Made by a program: the position numbers and the translations under genes. From DAOUMF01 sp034411955 (GTDB lineage: Bacteria; Chloroflexota; Dehalococcoidia; SM23-28-2; RBG-16-64-32), in contig DAOUMF010000214.1 of assembly GCA_034411955.1 (NCBI GenBank), positions 1 through 31,871 on the forward strand: a stretch of DNA of 31,871 bases, given 5' to 3'. Below, piece by piece: positions 7,296 to 15,009 of the stretch; position 1 is the first letter of the stretch, and every line of letters begins with the position of its first letter. The notes beneath the pieces were generated by a model that saw nothing but the letters and a program-made list of their open reading frames with translations, was not told the DNA's origin and made no database searches.

Positions 7296-7468
7296 TCAGG
7301 TGGGTACCGCCGTCACGAACAGAAGTGCCTTGGCCAGGACCTCGCTGGCGAGGACGAGGGCCGTGGCGATGTACAGCAGTGCGGTGACGTTTGCATGGCG
7401 CGGGCGCCGCCGATGGTGAACTCGGCGAGGATGATGAGGAGCGTGTAGGGCAGGGCGTCAGCACTCAT
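7296..7468 (-). pseudogene. small membrane-protein gene disrupted by a frameshift
   Basis: The ATG at 7468 opens a hydrophobic frame, MSADALPYTLLIILAEFTIGG, that soon turns into low-complexity Ser/Pro/Arg sequence. A second frame continues with hydrophobic coding (VTALLYIATALVLASEVLAK, then ALLFVTAVPT) to a TGA at 7298-7296. Together they read like a two-helix membrane protein broken by a frame change, roughly around 7385-7400. The span is 173 bases, so one base lost or two gained would explain it; a larger internal deletion is also possible. A good promoter sits just upstream, so this was probably the first gene of the operon. A base error in the sequence cannot be excluded. Confidence 0.45.
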
Positions 7469-7480
7469 GCGACGACAACC

Positions 7481-7509
7481 ATGATAGGGTCACGGGGTTG
7501 GCGGGTCAA
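7481..7509 (-). promoter_or_regulatory. promoter of the frameshifted gene, lipoprotein and HD-protein operon
   Basis: TTGACC (7509-7504), 17 bases, TATCAT (7486-7481) on the minus strand. Transcription would begin about 6 bases before the ATG at 7468, giving a nearly leaderless message. Confidence 0.6.
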
Positions 7510-7532
7510 AGGGGTGGCGGTAGGGAGTGCGG

Positions 7533-9170
7533 CTACTGACTGTCCCAGTCGCCGGTGATGGGGGTGAGGGTTTGTTGTTCGGGTCCGAAGTCGAAGCAGA
7601 CGGTCTTGCCGTCGGGTGCGCCGCAGCTGCCTGGGCTAAGGGCGTTGCGGAGCTGCCAGTGGTGGTCAGATTGCCGGAACCAGCCCACGGTGTCCTGGCC
7701 GTCGCCGTCCCAGTCGCCGGTGATGGGGATGAGGGTTTGTCCTTCGGGTCCGAAGTCGAAGCAGACGGTCTTGCCGTCGGGTGCGCCACAGCTGCCTGGG
7801 CTGAGGGCGTTGCGGAGGTGCCAGTGATGATCAGATTGCCGGAACCAGCCCACGGTGACCTGGCCGTCGCCGTCCCAGTCGCCGGTGATGGGGGTGAGGG
7901 TTTGTCCTTCGGGTCCGAAGTCGAAGCAGACGGTCTTGCCGTCGGGTTCACCGCAGCTGCCTGGGCTGAGGGCGTTGCGGAGCTGCCAGTGGTGGTCAGA
8001 TTGCCGGAACCAGCCCACGGTGTCGGTGCCTGGATAATAGCTGGGCGGACAGATCGTCCAGTAGTAATCCGCACCGCAAGGTGTGGGGTAGTAATCCCTG
8101 ATGTTGTAGATGTCATACGGATCAAAGTTGGCTCCGTTTGCGTCTTCGAGCTCGAAGTGCAGATGAGTGAAACCCGGAGGAACAACATAGCCGGTGCTGC
8201 CCGCGACACCTATCTTCTGGCCGATGCTCACATTAGTGTCTACACCCGGCGGCAGTGGGGAGCTGCTCAGGTGGGCATAGGTGGTGTAGTAGGTTTGGCC
8301 ACTGACTGTGTGGCGGATATTGACGTACCGTCCCAGGCCGCCATTCCAGCTATCGCCTATGGTGTAAGTAGCTGCTCCCCCGGCAGCGGCAGTGACGTCA
8401 AAGTTGGAAGCGGGAGTATCTAGCGGGCCGTCAACGTAGTCTATGGATAAGTGTGTTGGATTCGTAGGATCGTCGTCTGTGTAAGCCCATCCCTGCTGAA
8501 CCGTGAGCTGTTTGGCGGCAGGCAGGGCCACGAAGTGAGGGGCGGCGAGCGCTCCCGGCCCCGCAGGCGGGCCAAGTTCTATGGAGGCAACCAACCTATC
8601 AAACTCCAGGAGATAGGTTGCCGTCTCTTCTGTTCTGACTGCCGAATAGTTGAAAATGGCTAGCGTAGCGATGTACCAGTAGTGCCCGTAAGTGAAGCTG
8701 ACAGTCTTGGTCCTGGCGAGCCTGTCGGGATCTGGCCTGGAGATGGTTTCGTGGAAGAAGGCGTGTGCAGAGCCTACCGTCAAGTTGCCGGAGGATAGGA
8801 CCTGCTCGGCAAGCGCCGCTCCATCCTGGAGTTCAGCCTGAATGCCGTTCTTCGGCACAAAATGGGAAATCTGGAGCTCAATCTTGGCACCGCGATCGGG
8901 GTGGGGTAATCGTGCCGAGGGGGCCGATTGGGATAGCGGGTCTCCCCAAGCAACCCAATACCCGTCTTCAGTTGGGCTCTCGGCCATCTTCCAGCCGGCA
9001 GGGCATGCGAGCGATAGATTTTCAACGGCGTTCTCATAAGTGCATGCGGGGCCAAACGCGGCCGTCAAGATACTGGTCAGGGTATCGCCAAGCGCAGTAA
9101 ATAGTCCCAGAAAGATCAGGGTGAAAGAAAGCGTAAGAAGGCCTCGCCTGAAGGGTTTACTTACCTTCAC
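7533..9170 (-). CDS. secreted M23-family (LytM) metallopeptidase with C-terminal GDWDGDG repeats
   Basis: A 545-residue exported protein. An N-terminal hydrophobic segment (about 8-35) is a signal or anchor. Residues 40-200 form an uncharacterised domain with CPAGW near the start and LLEFDRLVASIEL at the end, resembling PsbP-like lipoprotein domains. The M23 domain (about 215-350) keeps all zinc ligands: H240-x3-D244 (THLSIDY), the conserved H300 (TYAHLS) and H336-x-H338 (THLHFEL). An active peptidoglycan endopeptidase is therefore likely. Three 55-residue repeats (383-545) with GDWDGDGQ and WFRQSDHHW follow; they resemble FG-GAP/VCBS-like repeats found after secreted catalytic domains. The start overlaps the end of the upstream gene by 14 bases. 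Confidence 0.88.
   Translation of the reverse strand: MKVSKPFRRGLLTLSFTLIFLGLFTALGDTLTSILTAAFGPACTYENAVENLSLACPAGWKMAESPTEDGYWVAWGDPLSQSAPSARLPHPDRGAKIELQISHFVPKNGIQAELQDGAALAEQVLSSGNLTVGSAHAFFHETISRPDPDRLARTKTVSFTYGHYWYIATLAIFNYSAVRTEETATYLLEFDRLVASIELGPPAGPGALAAPHFVALPAAKQLTVQQGWAYTDDDPTNPTHLSIDYVDGPLDTPASNFDVTAAAGGAATYTIGDSWNGGLGRYVNIRHTVSGQTYYTTYAHLSSSPLPPGVDTNVSIGQKIGVAGSTGYVVPPGFTHLHFELEDANGANFDPYDIYNIRDYYPTPCGADYYWTICPPSYYPGTDTVGWFRQSDHHWQLRNALSPGSCGEPDGKTVCFDFGPEGQTLTPITGDWDGDGQVTVGWFRQSDHHWHLRNALSPGSCGAPDGKTVCFDFGPEGQTLIPITGDWDGDGQDTVGWFRQSDHHWQLRNALSPGSCGAPDGKTVCFDFGPEQQTLTPITGDWDSQ
7536..8024 (-). repeat. three 165-bp tandem coding repeats
   Basis: Units at about 8024-7860, 7859-7695 and 7694-7536 are nearly identical at DNA level. 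Each encodes TVGWFRQSDHHW, a Cys pair (SCG and TVCFDFG) and ends in PITGDWD. DNA-level identity points to recent duplication or ongoing gene conversion. The last unit is slightly short and ends the protein. Confidence 0.92.
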
Positions 9171-9939
9171 GGAAACTCCTGAAGATCGCCTCGAACCGTT
9201 GTCTCGCGTAGTCCGGCGTCTTCACGATTTTGAACACAACGCCTTGACAAGGAAGGTGATCGGGGCCAACCAGCGGACAGGTAGCAAATGAAATGTAGAC
9301 GGCGTCGTAAGTGTAATCACCATTGTCATTGGCTTCCCTTCGCGTAACCCTGATAGCCGGTTTCCCTGAATCCAACGTCTCCTCACGGATGTCGGTATTT
9401 TCTACTGTCAGGCCCCCCTGGTAGGTGTTTTCCAGAAAGGCTACTTGGGATTGCCATGAATGGCTAATCCGGATGGAGTGGCCCAAAGCAAACTTGAACC
9501 ATGGGGACAAAGCAATGCCAATCTCTTGAGACGCCCGTTCAATGAACTGTTGCTCCTCAGATTCACTGAGGGTTGTCAGAACCACGTGGTCCTCTGGGAC
9601 AGCAGTCACCCGAGGGTTCGAGGTCAACTCCGCAAATTGCTGCATGTATGCGGAAGCCAGTCTCCAGTCCACGGGTAGCGTCACCTCGTACCCATACTTC
9701 GCATTCCGATAGGCTGATTGCACCGGGGGAGATGTTGCAGGAACGGCTGTCGGCGCTGGAGTCGGGGTCGGCTCGGCAGCAGGCGTGGGCGTGGCGGACG
9801 GCTGCTCGGTAGGCGTGGAGGTAGGTTGGGTCGCCGGGGCTTCGTCCCCGCTGCCCGCGCCGGCCACCGCGAAGTAGGCGCCAGCGCCAGCCCCGGCCAG
9901 GACAACGGCTATAAGCGGCGCTACGAGAATGGGCTTCAT
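9157..9939 (-). CDS. secreted or membrane-anchored protein with Thr/Pro linker, PsbP-like fold
   Basis: A 260-residue protein. An N-terminal hydrophobic helix (about 4-28) without lipobox Cys anchors or exports it. A Thr/Pro/Ala-rich linker (33-73) follows. The globular part opens with YRNAKYGYEVTLPVDWRL and closes with RFEAIFRSF, the layout of PsbP/MOG1-like domains of exported bacterial proteins. The N-terminal domain of the next gene has a similar opening and ending, suggesting relatives acting together. The 14-base overlap with the M23 gene supports an operon. The function is not known. Confidence 0.75.
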   Translation of the reverse strand: MKPILVAPLIAVVLAGAGAGAYFAVAGAGSGDEAPATQPTSTPTEQPSATPTPAAEPTPTPAPTAVPATSPPVQSAYRNAKYGYEVTLPVDWRLASAYMQQFAELTSNPRVTAVPEDHVVLTTLSESEEQQFIERASQEIGIALSPWFKFALGHSIRISHSWQSQVAFLENTYQGGLTVENTDIREETLDSGKPAIRVTRREANDNGDYTYDAVYISFATCPLVGPDHLPCQGVVFKIVKTPDYARQRFEAIFRSFREGK

Positions 9940-9968
9940 CTGCGCTTCCCCCTCGCTCGCTCCGTCAT

Positions 9969-9998
9969 TCTACACCCCCCCGAAGAAGAACGTGTCAA
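9969..9998 (-). promoter_or_regulatory. possible promoter of the secreted protein and M23 operon
   Basis: TTGACA (9998-9993) is followed after 18 bases by a weak TGTAGA (9974-9969). A GAGGGGGA ribosome site lies before the ATG at 9939. Confidence 0.35.
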
Positions 9999-10089
9999 GC
10001 TTCTGATAGGTACGGCTTGGGGAAAGTTGGGGAAAAGCCTCGCCTTGCCGACTGAAGGGATGCGGCTGATGGGGATTGAGAGAGGTCGG

Positions 10090-10130
10090 CGATGCGTTCG
10101 GATGCATCGGGACGATTTTCTGGAAATCGT
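10090..10130. other. two adjacent small hairpins in a gene-free stretch
   Basis: CGATGC (10090-10095) pairs with GCATCG (10104-10109). ACGATTT (10112-10118) pairs with AAATCGT (10124-10130). They lie in the 400-base stretch 9940-10339, which has no recognisable gene or tRNA; apart from promoters and inverted repeats nothing else stands out there. They may be operators or chance. Confidence 0.3.
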
Positions 10131-10141
10131 GCCGATAGGGG

Positions 10142-10171
10142 TTGAAACATACGTTCGGCGCGGGTTAGAAT
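10142..10171 (+). promoter_or_regulatory. promoter upstream of the DinB-like gene
   Basis: TTGAAA (10142-10147), 18 bases, TAGAAT (10166-10171). Transcription would begin near 10178 and leave a leader of about 160 bases before the GTG at 10340. Confidence 0.5.
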
Positions 10172-10204
10172 ATGCGTGCTAGGCCCAGGACGGGCGGCGA
10201 ATCG

Positions 10205-10289
10205 GGCCGTGCGCTGGCCCATCGCGCAGGTATCGATCCCGAATATGCCTCCCCTGAAGCCCCCACTCCCGATGAGCCAGCGCACGGCC
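10205..10289 (+). repeat. long inverted repeat, possible structured leader RNA
   Basis: An 18-base arm at 10205-10222 (GGCCGTGCGCTGG core) is matched with one mismatch by the reverse complement at 10272-10289, around a 49-base middle. Within a transcript from the 10142-10171 promoter this would fold into a very stable hairpin in the leader of the DinB-like gene. The same arms could also be remnants of a small mobile element. I recognise no known RNA family. Confidence 0.5.
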
Positions 10290-10339
10290 GGGCGGCGACG
10301 GGGTGCCCCTCTCCAAGGGCGGCGAGATACAATGGTCGG

Positions 10340-10846
10340 GTGCTGGACGAACGCGATACGCAGGGCTGGCTGCTGAAGGCGCTGGGGGAGGCCGGCAACT
10401 CCCTGCTCTCGGAGCTGTACGGGCTGGAGGAGGAGGAGCTGTGCTGGCGCGCGGCTGAGGGGGAGTGGTCGCTGAAGGAGATCGCGGCCCACCTGCGGGA
10501 CGCCGAGGAGCTGGCCCTGGCCCAGATCAACGCCTTCGTCTCGGGATCATCTTCGCCCCTGCCGGCGTGGGACGTGGACCTGCTCCCCCAGGAGCGCGAC
10601 TACCAGAGTGAAGAGATGGCGGAGCTGCTGGCCGCCTTCGGCGGGATGCGGCGGGAGACGACGTATCTGCTATGGGGCCTGGCGGATGCCGACTGGGGGC
10701 GGTCGGCGGAGCATCCGTACCGGGGGTCGGTGACGCTGGAGGAGGTGGCGCGGGAGCTGGCCCAGCACGATCTGGAGCACCTGTGGCAGGTGCGTCAGCT
10801 CAAGGAGCGGCTGCGGCAGGGGGTGTCGGCGCGGAAGGAGGACTAA
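10340..10846 (+). CDS. DinB/YfiT-like four-helix metal-binding protein
   Basis: A 168-residue cytoplasmic protein of the DinB-like superfamily. The first metal-binding His is in EWSLKEIAAHLRDAEE (H51) and the other two in ELAQHDLEHLWQ (H143, H147), the usual three-His site. Members include thiol S-transferases and damage-induced proteins; the reaction here is unknown. I chose the GTG at 10340 because the domain begins there. The open frame extends back to 10172, but that stretch lies between promoter and hairpin and is not protein-like. A TACAAT at 10328-10333 sits 7 bases before this GTG, so a leaderless message is an alternative. Confidence 0.8.
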   Translation: MLDERDTQGWLLKALGEAGNSLLSELYGLEEEELCWRAAEGEWSLKEIAAHLRDAEELALAQINAFVSGSSSPLPAWDVDLLPQERDYQSEEMAELLAAFGGMRRETTYLLWGLADADWGRSAEHPYRGSVTLEEVARELAQHDLEHLWQVRQLKERLRQGVSARKED

Positions 10847-10850
10847 CGTC

Positions 10851-11984
10851 CTAGTGGGTGTGGACCGGGTAGGACATGCCCTTGCCCTGGGCGTAGGCTA
10901 GGAAGAACTGCTGATCGTCCTGCGGGGGCGTCAATATCTGGTCCTCGCGCTTCTGGAGGCGGAGGGCGTCCGGGGCACAGACGAAGGTGCACTGGCCGCA
11001 GCCCAGGCACAGCTCGTGCATGATCTCCGGCAGGTCGTCCACCATGGTGATGGCGTCGACGGGACAGCGCAGCTCGCAGTTGCCACAGCCGTTGCAGAGG
11101 TCTGCGTCCAGGACGGACCAGAAGCTGGACGGGGCGATGGCGCCAGCGCCCTTGTAGGTGGTGACGCCCCTGAGCAGCCCGCAGGCATGGGGGCAGCAGT
11201 TGCAGATGAACCAGGGGTCGTCCTGACAGTTCAAGGTGATATGCACCAGGCCGGCGTCTGAGGCTAGCTTCAGGGTCTCCACGACCTCCTCCGCGTCGGC
11301 GGGCCGAATGCGGGCCGGGTTCCCGATGAGGTGGTGGGAGTCGATGACCGGGGTGCCGTCCTCGCGCGGGTTGGGGACGCCCTGGCTGAGGGCGATGCAG
11401 ACCCGAATCGGGTCGTCGCAGTAGTGGTGGGCGGTGCGGCAGGAGCAGGGGATGATGGCAGGAGAGGGGGCTCTCTTCACCACCTCCACGGCGTCCTCGA
11501 AGGACAGGACGTTCTCCTTGGGCGCCTTGATGGCGGGCAGCGTACGGCCGATGGCGATGCCACCGCTGTGCATCTCGGCGCCGAAGCCCTCGTGCATGTA
11601 TTGTTCCCAGAGTTCGCCGAGGCGGTCCAGGTCCGGCGATGGGTCCCGGATGATGAAGGGGATCTCGAATAGCGCGTCGGCGACGGCGAGGAGCTTGAGG
11701 CGGAAGGTGCGGGTGCCGTCGGGGCGGCGAAAGCCGATGACGAAGAACTTGGAGGACATCTTGGTGAGCAGTTCCGACGCTTCCTCCAGCGATAGGCCCG
11801 CTCGCTTCGCGATGGCCTCCTCGGGCTCCGGCTGGAAGCTCATCTTGGCCGCCAGGGCCGCCTCCTGCGGCTCGAAGTAGAACTTGAGGATCTCAGTGAG
11901 GGTCTGGCTCTCGGGCGCCCCCAAGGGATGGCTGGCGTAGGTGCGCCACAGGTCCTGGTATGGCTTGTCCTTCGCTGCTGTCAT
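10851..11984 (-). CDS. 4Fe-4S dicluster ferredoxin-type protein
   Basis: A 377-residue protein with two C-terminal ferredoxin motifs, CNGCGNCELRCPVDAI and CLGCGQCTFVCAPDAL, binding two [4Fe-4S] clusters. Upstream lie two more Cys groups, IIPCSCRTAHHYC and ICNCCPHACG, which may bind another cofactor. The N-terminal ~100 residues look like a small winged-helix-type domain (EEAIAKRAGLSLEEASELL). Proteins of this layout are generally labelled 4Fe-4S binding proteins of unknown redox partner. The ATG has GGAGG 6 bases upstream. It ends 4 bases from the convergent DinB-like gene. Confidence 0.85.
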   Translation of the reverse strand: MTAAKDKPYQDLWRTYASHPLGAPESQTLTEILKFYFEPQEAALAAKMSFQPEPEEAIAKRAGLSLEEASELLTKMSSKFFVIGFRRPDGTRTFRLKLLAVADALFEIPFIIRDPSPDLDRLGELWEQYMHEGFGAEMHSGGIAIGRTLPAIKAPKENVLSFEDAVEVVKRAPSPAIIPCSCRTAHHYCDDPIRVCIALSQGVPNPREDGTPVIDSHHLIGNPARIRPADAEEVVETLKLASDAGLVHITLNCQDDPWFICNCCPHACGLLRGVTTYKGAGAIAPSSFWSVLDADLCNGCGNCELRCPVDAITMVDDLPEIMHELCLGCGQCTFVCAPDALRLQKREDQILTPPQDDQQFFLAYAQGKGMSYPVHTH

Positions 11985-12026
11985 TGCCCGCCTCCGTCAT
12001 CACTGGCGCTGCTTGCGGATGCTACA

Positions 12027-12055
12027 AGTGAACGACGAGCCGACGTGGTTGTCAA
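12027..12055 (-). promoter_or_regulatory. promoter of the Fe-S protein gene
   Basis: TTGACA (12055-12050), 17 bases, TTCACT (12032-12027) on the minus strand, about 43 bases before the ATG. Confidence 0.5.
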
Positions 12056-12146
12056 TCGGGCCACGCCCTACTGCCGCGGGGCAGCGCCCGACGCTTGGCG
12101 GGTGCCGGGTGGCGGCGGCGGGTCGCCTCAGGCTGAAAGGTCGCCG

Positions 12147-13955
12147 CTATGGCGTTTGGGGGGTGGCGGAATGTCCGCCTAGGGCGGACTGGACGCTCTC
12201 CGCCAGGGCGGACGGGTCGGTGACGGGGGCGGAGCACACAGTGCCCAGGCAGACGTAGGCGGCCGGCGAAGGCTGCGGCGGCAGGGCCAGCGTCTCCAGG
12301 CGGGCGGCGTCGCGTTCCGGGTCGAGGAGCTGGACGATGCGGTGGGGGACGTCGAGGGTGAGGGCGGCCTGATGTAGGGCGCGGGCGCCTTCGCTCTCCG
12401 CCGTGCCGACGATGTTGACCGCCGGGGGCGGGTTGAGGAGCAGGTCCACCTGCTTGGCGTAGGCGGCGGCGAAGTGGCCCAGGGCGTGGTACGAGGGCGC
12501 GAACGCCTCAAGGGTGGCCTGGGCGATCTGGCTGTGCTCCTCGCTGCGGGTGAGGTGCTGCAGGCGGATGAACACCTCGGCGCAGACGGCGTTGTCCTGG
12601 AGAGACTTCTGGCGCTCGGCCAGGCGCCCGAGGTTATCGGTCTCGTCCCAGACGTCGAAGAAGCCCCCGTCTTTGTCGGCGAAGCGGTCGGTGAGGAGGC
12701 GGGCGAGCTCCCCGGCGCGGTCGAGGTAGGTGAAGTCGCCGGTGACCTCGTGGGCGTCGAGGAGGGCGCGGGCCATGCAGGCCTGGTCGCCGAGGAGGCC
12801 GGGGACGTGTGGGGAGCCGTCGTGGTAGCGGTACATGACCGCGGGGCCGTCCGCCTCAGGCGGATTGTGCCAGGCGAAGTCGAGGGCGTGGAGGGCGGCG
12901 TCGCGCAGTTGAGGGCGGTCGAGCGTCCATGAGGCCTCGAGGTAGGCGGAGGCGGCCATGGCGTTCCAGGAGGTGTAGCAGGTGCGGTCGATGTAGGGCT
13001 CCGGGAGCTTCTCCCGCTCGGCGGCGGGCAGCTTGTAGAACTCCTCGTCGGCGTCCTGGGAGCCGTAGAAGAAGCCGCGTTGGGGGTCTCGCAGCTTGGC
13101 TTCGAGGTAGTCGATGGTGCGGGAGGCGACATGGGCGTGGGCGTCGTCGCCGGTGGTGCGGTAGAGGGCGAGGAGGTTGCGCAGGAGGTTGGCGTTGTCC
13201 TCCAGCATCTTCTCGTAGTGGGGCTCCGACCAGTCGCGCTGCGTGGCGTAGCGGAAGAAGCCGCCCCATTCGTGGTCGAAGACGCCGCCGGCGGCCATGA
13301 AGTCCAGGGTCTTGCAGGCCATGTGCAGGAGGTCGGGGTCGCGGTCGCGGCGATGGGCGTAGAGGAGGAGGTCGATGGAGTCGGTGTGGGGGAACTTGGG
13401 GGCGTCGCCGAAGCCGCCGAAGAGGGGGTTGTAGCTGGTGGAGACGGCGCGGAGGATGTTGTCGAAGATGGCGGGGGAGAGGGCGGCCCGCTGGGTGGTG
13501 GCTGCCGCGGCGCGGCGTTCCTGCAGCTCCCGCGTCTTGCGGGCGATCTCATCACGGCTGCTGCTGTACTGAGCGGCGATGCGGGGGAGGTGCTCCCGCA
13601 TCGCTTCCGGAGGGATGTAGGTGCCGCCGGTCATGAGCTCGCCATCGGGGGTGAGGAAGGCGGTGGTGGGCCAGCCGCCCATGTTGTAGCGGGCGTTGAT
13701 ATCGGGCCGCTGGTCGTTGTCGACGCGGACGGGGACATAGTGCTCGTTGATGTAGGAGATGACGGCCGGATCGGAGTAGGAGGTCTCGTCCATGACGTGG
13801 CACCAGTGGCACCAGACGGCGGAGAGGGCGAGGAGGATGGGCTTGTCCTGTGCCTGGGCCTCCTGGAACGCCTGGGGGCCCCACCGGCGCCAGCGGATCT
13901 CGTGGGCGCGGTTGGGGCGTGGGGAGAAGTGGAAGCGCGAATGTGCTTCGGTCAT
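12147..13955 (-). CDS. DUF255/YyaL-type thioredoxin-domain protein
   Basis: A 602-residue protein of the DUF255 (YyaL, human SPATA20) family. The N-terminal thioredoxin-like domain has the family's WCHWCHVMDETSY motif (C49, C52) and GGWPTTAFLTPDG. The rest is the six-hairpin, glycosidase-like barrel, with conserved EPHYEKMLEDNA. Its biochemical role is not settled in the family. It is somewhat shorter than typical members of about 680 residues. The ATG at 13955 is preferred because the conserved start follows directly and GGAAAGG lies upstream; 34 extra upstream codons are Arg-rich and overlap the previous gene. It follows the MetF-like gene by 23 bases, probably in one operon. Confidence 0.9.
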   Translation of the reverse strand: MTEAHSRFHFSPRPNRAHEIRWRRWGPQAFQEAQAQDKPILLALSAVWCHWCHVMDETSYSDPAVISYINEHYVPVRVDNDQRPDINARYNMGGWPTTAFLTPDGELMTGGTYIPPEAMREHLPRIAAQYSSSRDEIARKTRELQERRAAAATTQRAALSPAIFDNILRAVSTSYNPLFGGFGDAPKFPHTDSIDLLLYAHRRDRDPDLLHMACKTLDFMAAGGVFDHEWGGFFRYATQRDWSEPHYEKMLEDNANLLRNLLALYRTTGDDAHAHVASRTIDYLEAKLRDPQRGFFYGSQDADEEFYKLPAAEREKLPEPYIDRTCYTSWNAMAASAYLEASWTLDRPQLRDAALHALDFAWHNPPEADGPAVMYRYHDGSPHVPGLLGDQACMARALLDAHEVTGDFTYLDRAGELARLLTDRFADKDGGFFDVWDETDNLGRLAERQKSLQDNAVCAEVFIRLQHLTRSEEHSQIAQATLEAFAPSYHALGHFAAAYAKQVDLLLNPPPAVNIVGTAESEGARALHQAALTLDVPHRIVQLLDPERDAARLETLALPPQPSPAAYVCLGTVCSAPVTDPSALAESVQSALGGHSATPQTP

Positions 13956-13978
13956 GGTGGCCCGCCCTTTCCAGGGGT

Positions 13979-14902
13979 TCAGGATTTGATTTCGGCGACG
14001 AGTTCGGCGACGAGATCGAAGCGGCCGAAGGAGGGGACGATGTAGACGCCGGCGCACTTCTGGCGGCAGAGGGCGAGGAAGTCGCGGGCCATCGCCTGGC
14101 CTTCCTTGGGGCCGCGCTCGTCGCCGGCGCGGCGCATGCGGTCGCGAACGGAGTCCGGGAGGTGCATGCCGGGGACCTGGGTGTGAAGGAACTCCGCGTG
14201 GCGCGAGTTGTGGAGGGGGAGCACGCCCATGATGACTGGGAGGCGGAGACGCTGGGTCCTGTCCAGGAAGGTCTCCAGCAGCTTCTCGTCGAAGACGTTC
14301 TGGCTCATGAAGAACTGGGCGCCGGCCTCGGCCTTGCGGCGCATGAGGCGGATCTGGGGCTCCAGCGGCTGCGTGTTGGGGTCGCAGGCGGCGCCGATGA
14401 AGAAGTTGGCCTGGCCGCTGATGGGCTTGCCGGTCCAGTCCGCTCCTTCGTTGAGGAGCTTGAGGAAGCGCATGAGGCCGACGGCGCTGATGTCCCAGAC
14501 GCCGACGATGTCGTTGTAGCCGCCGACGGTGGGGGGATCGCCGCGCAGGCAGAGGATGTTGCGAATGCCCAGGGCGTGGGCGCCGATCATGTCGGAGTGG
14601 ACGGCCAGGGCGTTACGGTCGCGGGTGGTGTAGTGCATGATGATGTCGACGCCGAGCTCGCGGTGGAGGAGGACGGACATGGCCAGGGGGGACATGCGAA
14701 CCTTGGCGGTGGGGTTGTCGCCGACGTTGATGGCGTCGACGCCGGCTTCCTTGAGGAGGGTGGCGCCCTGGAAGGCGCGGCGGGTGCGCAGGCCGTGGGG
14801 CGGGTCCACCTCGGCGCTGACGACGAAGCGGCCGGCGGCCAGCTTCTCGGGCAGAGTGGTGGGCCCGGCGGCGACGGTGGTTGGGTTGGCCCTAGCGCTC
14901 AC
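13979..14902 (-). CDS. methylenetetrahydrofolate reductase-like protein
   Basis: A 307-residue TIM-barrel flavoprotein of the MetF family, of the usual length of about 300 residues. The start GRFVVSAEVDPPHG, the TRDRNALAVHSDMIGAHALG segment and ILCLRGDPP are typical folate- and FAD-binding parts, and the barrel ends with VIMGVLPL. Members reduce 5,10-methylenetetrahydrofolate to the 5-methyl form for methionine synthesis or the Wood-Ljungdahl methyl branch. No metH or acetyl-CoA pathway gene is next to it, so the pathway cannot be chosen here. The GTG start lies only a few bases after the predicted transcription start. Confidence 0.88.
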   Translation of the reverse strand: MSARANPTTVAAGPTTLPEKLAAGRFVVSAEVDPPHGLRTRRAFQGATLLKEAGVDAINVGDNPTAKVRMSPLAMSVLLHRELGVDIIMHYTTRDRNALAVHSDMIGAHALGIRNILCLRGDPPTVGGYNDIVGVWDISAVGLMRFLKLLNEGADWTGKPISGQANFFIGAACDPNTQPLEPQIRLMRRKAEAGAQFFMSQNVFDEKLLETFLDRTQRLRLPVIMGVLPLHNSRHAEFLHTQVPGMHLPDSVRDRMRRAGDERGPKEGQAMARDFLALCRQKCAGVYIVPSFGRFDLVAELVAEIKS

Positions 14903-14911
14903 AGTAAAGTC

Positions 14912-14940
14912 AGCTTAGCGGATAGGCGAAGGGCTGGCAA
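14912..14940 (-). promoter_or_regulatory. promoter of the MetF-like gene
   Basis: TTGCCA (14940-14935), 17 bases, TAAGCT (14917-14912). The predicted start is within about 5 bases of the GTG. Confidence 0.4.
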
Positions 14941-15009
14941 CTTCAGGGTCAGGCTCTGGTCGTGGCCGCCTTGAACTCGGCCAGGACGAAGGAGGGCGGG
15001 GCGGCGCTA

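Noticed and set aside
7536..8024. CRISPR-like array
   Set aside because: The repeats are 165 bp, directly adjoining without spacers, and in frame within a protein.
9940..10339. tRNA, including tRNA-Sec, or other known RNA in the longest gene-free stretch
   Set aside because: No T-loop GTTCRA motif with matching stems was found there or in the other gaps; only promoters and inverted repeats are visible.
10172..10339. N-terminal extension of the DinB-like protein
   Set aside because: The frame is open, but it begins directly at the -10 box, spans the inverted repeat and has no protein-like features.
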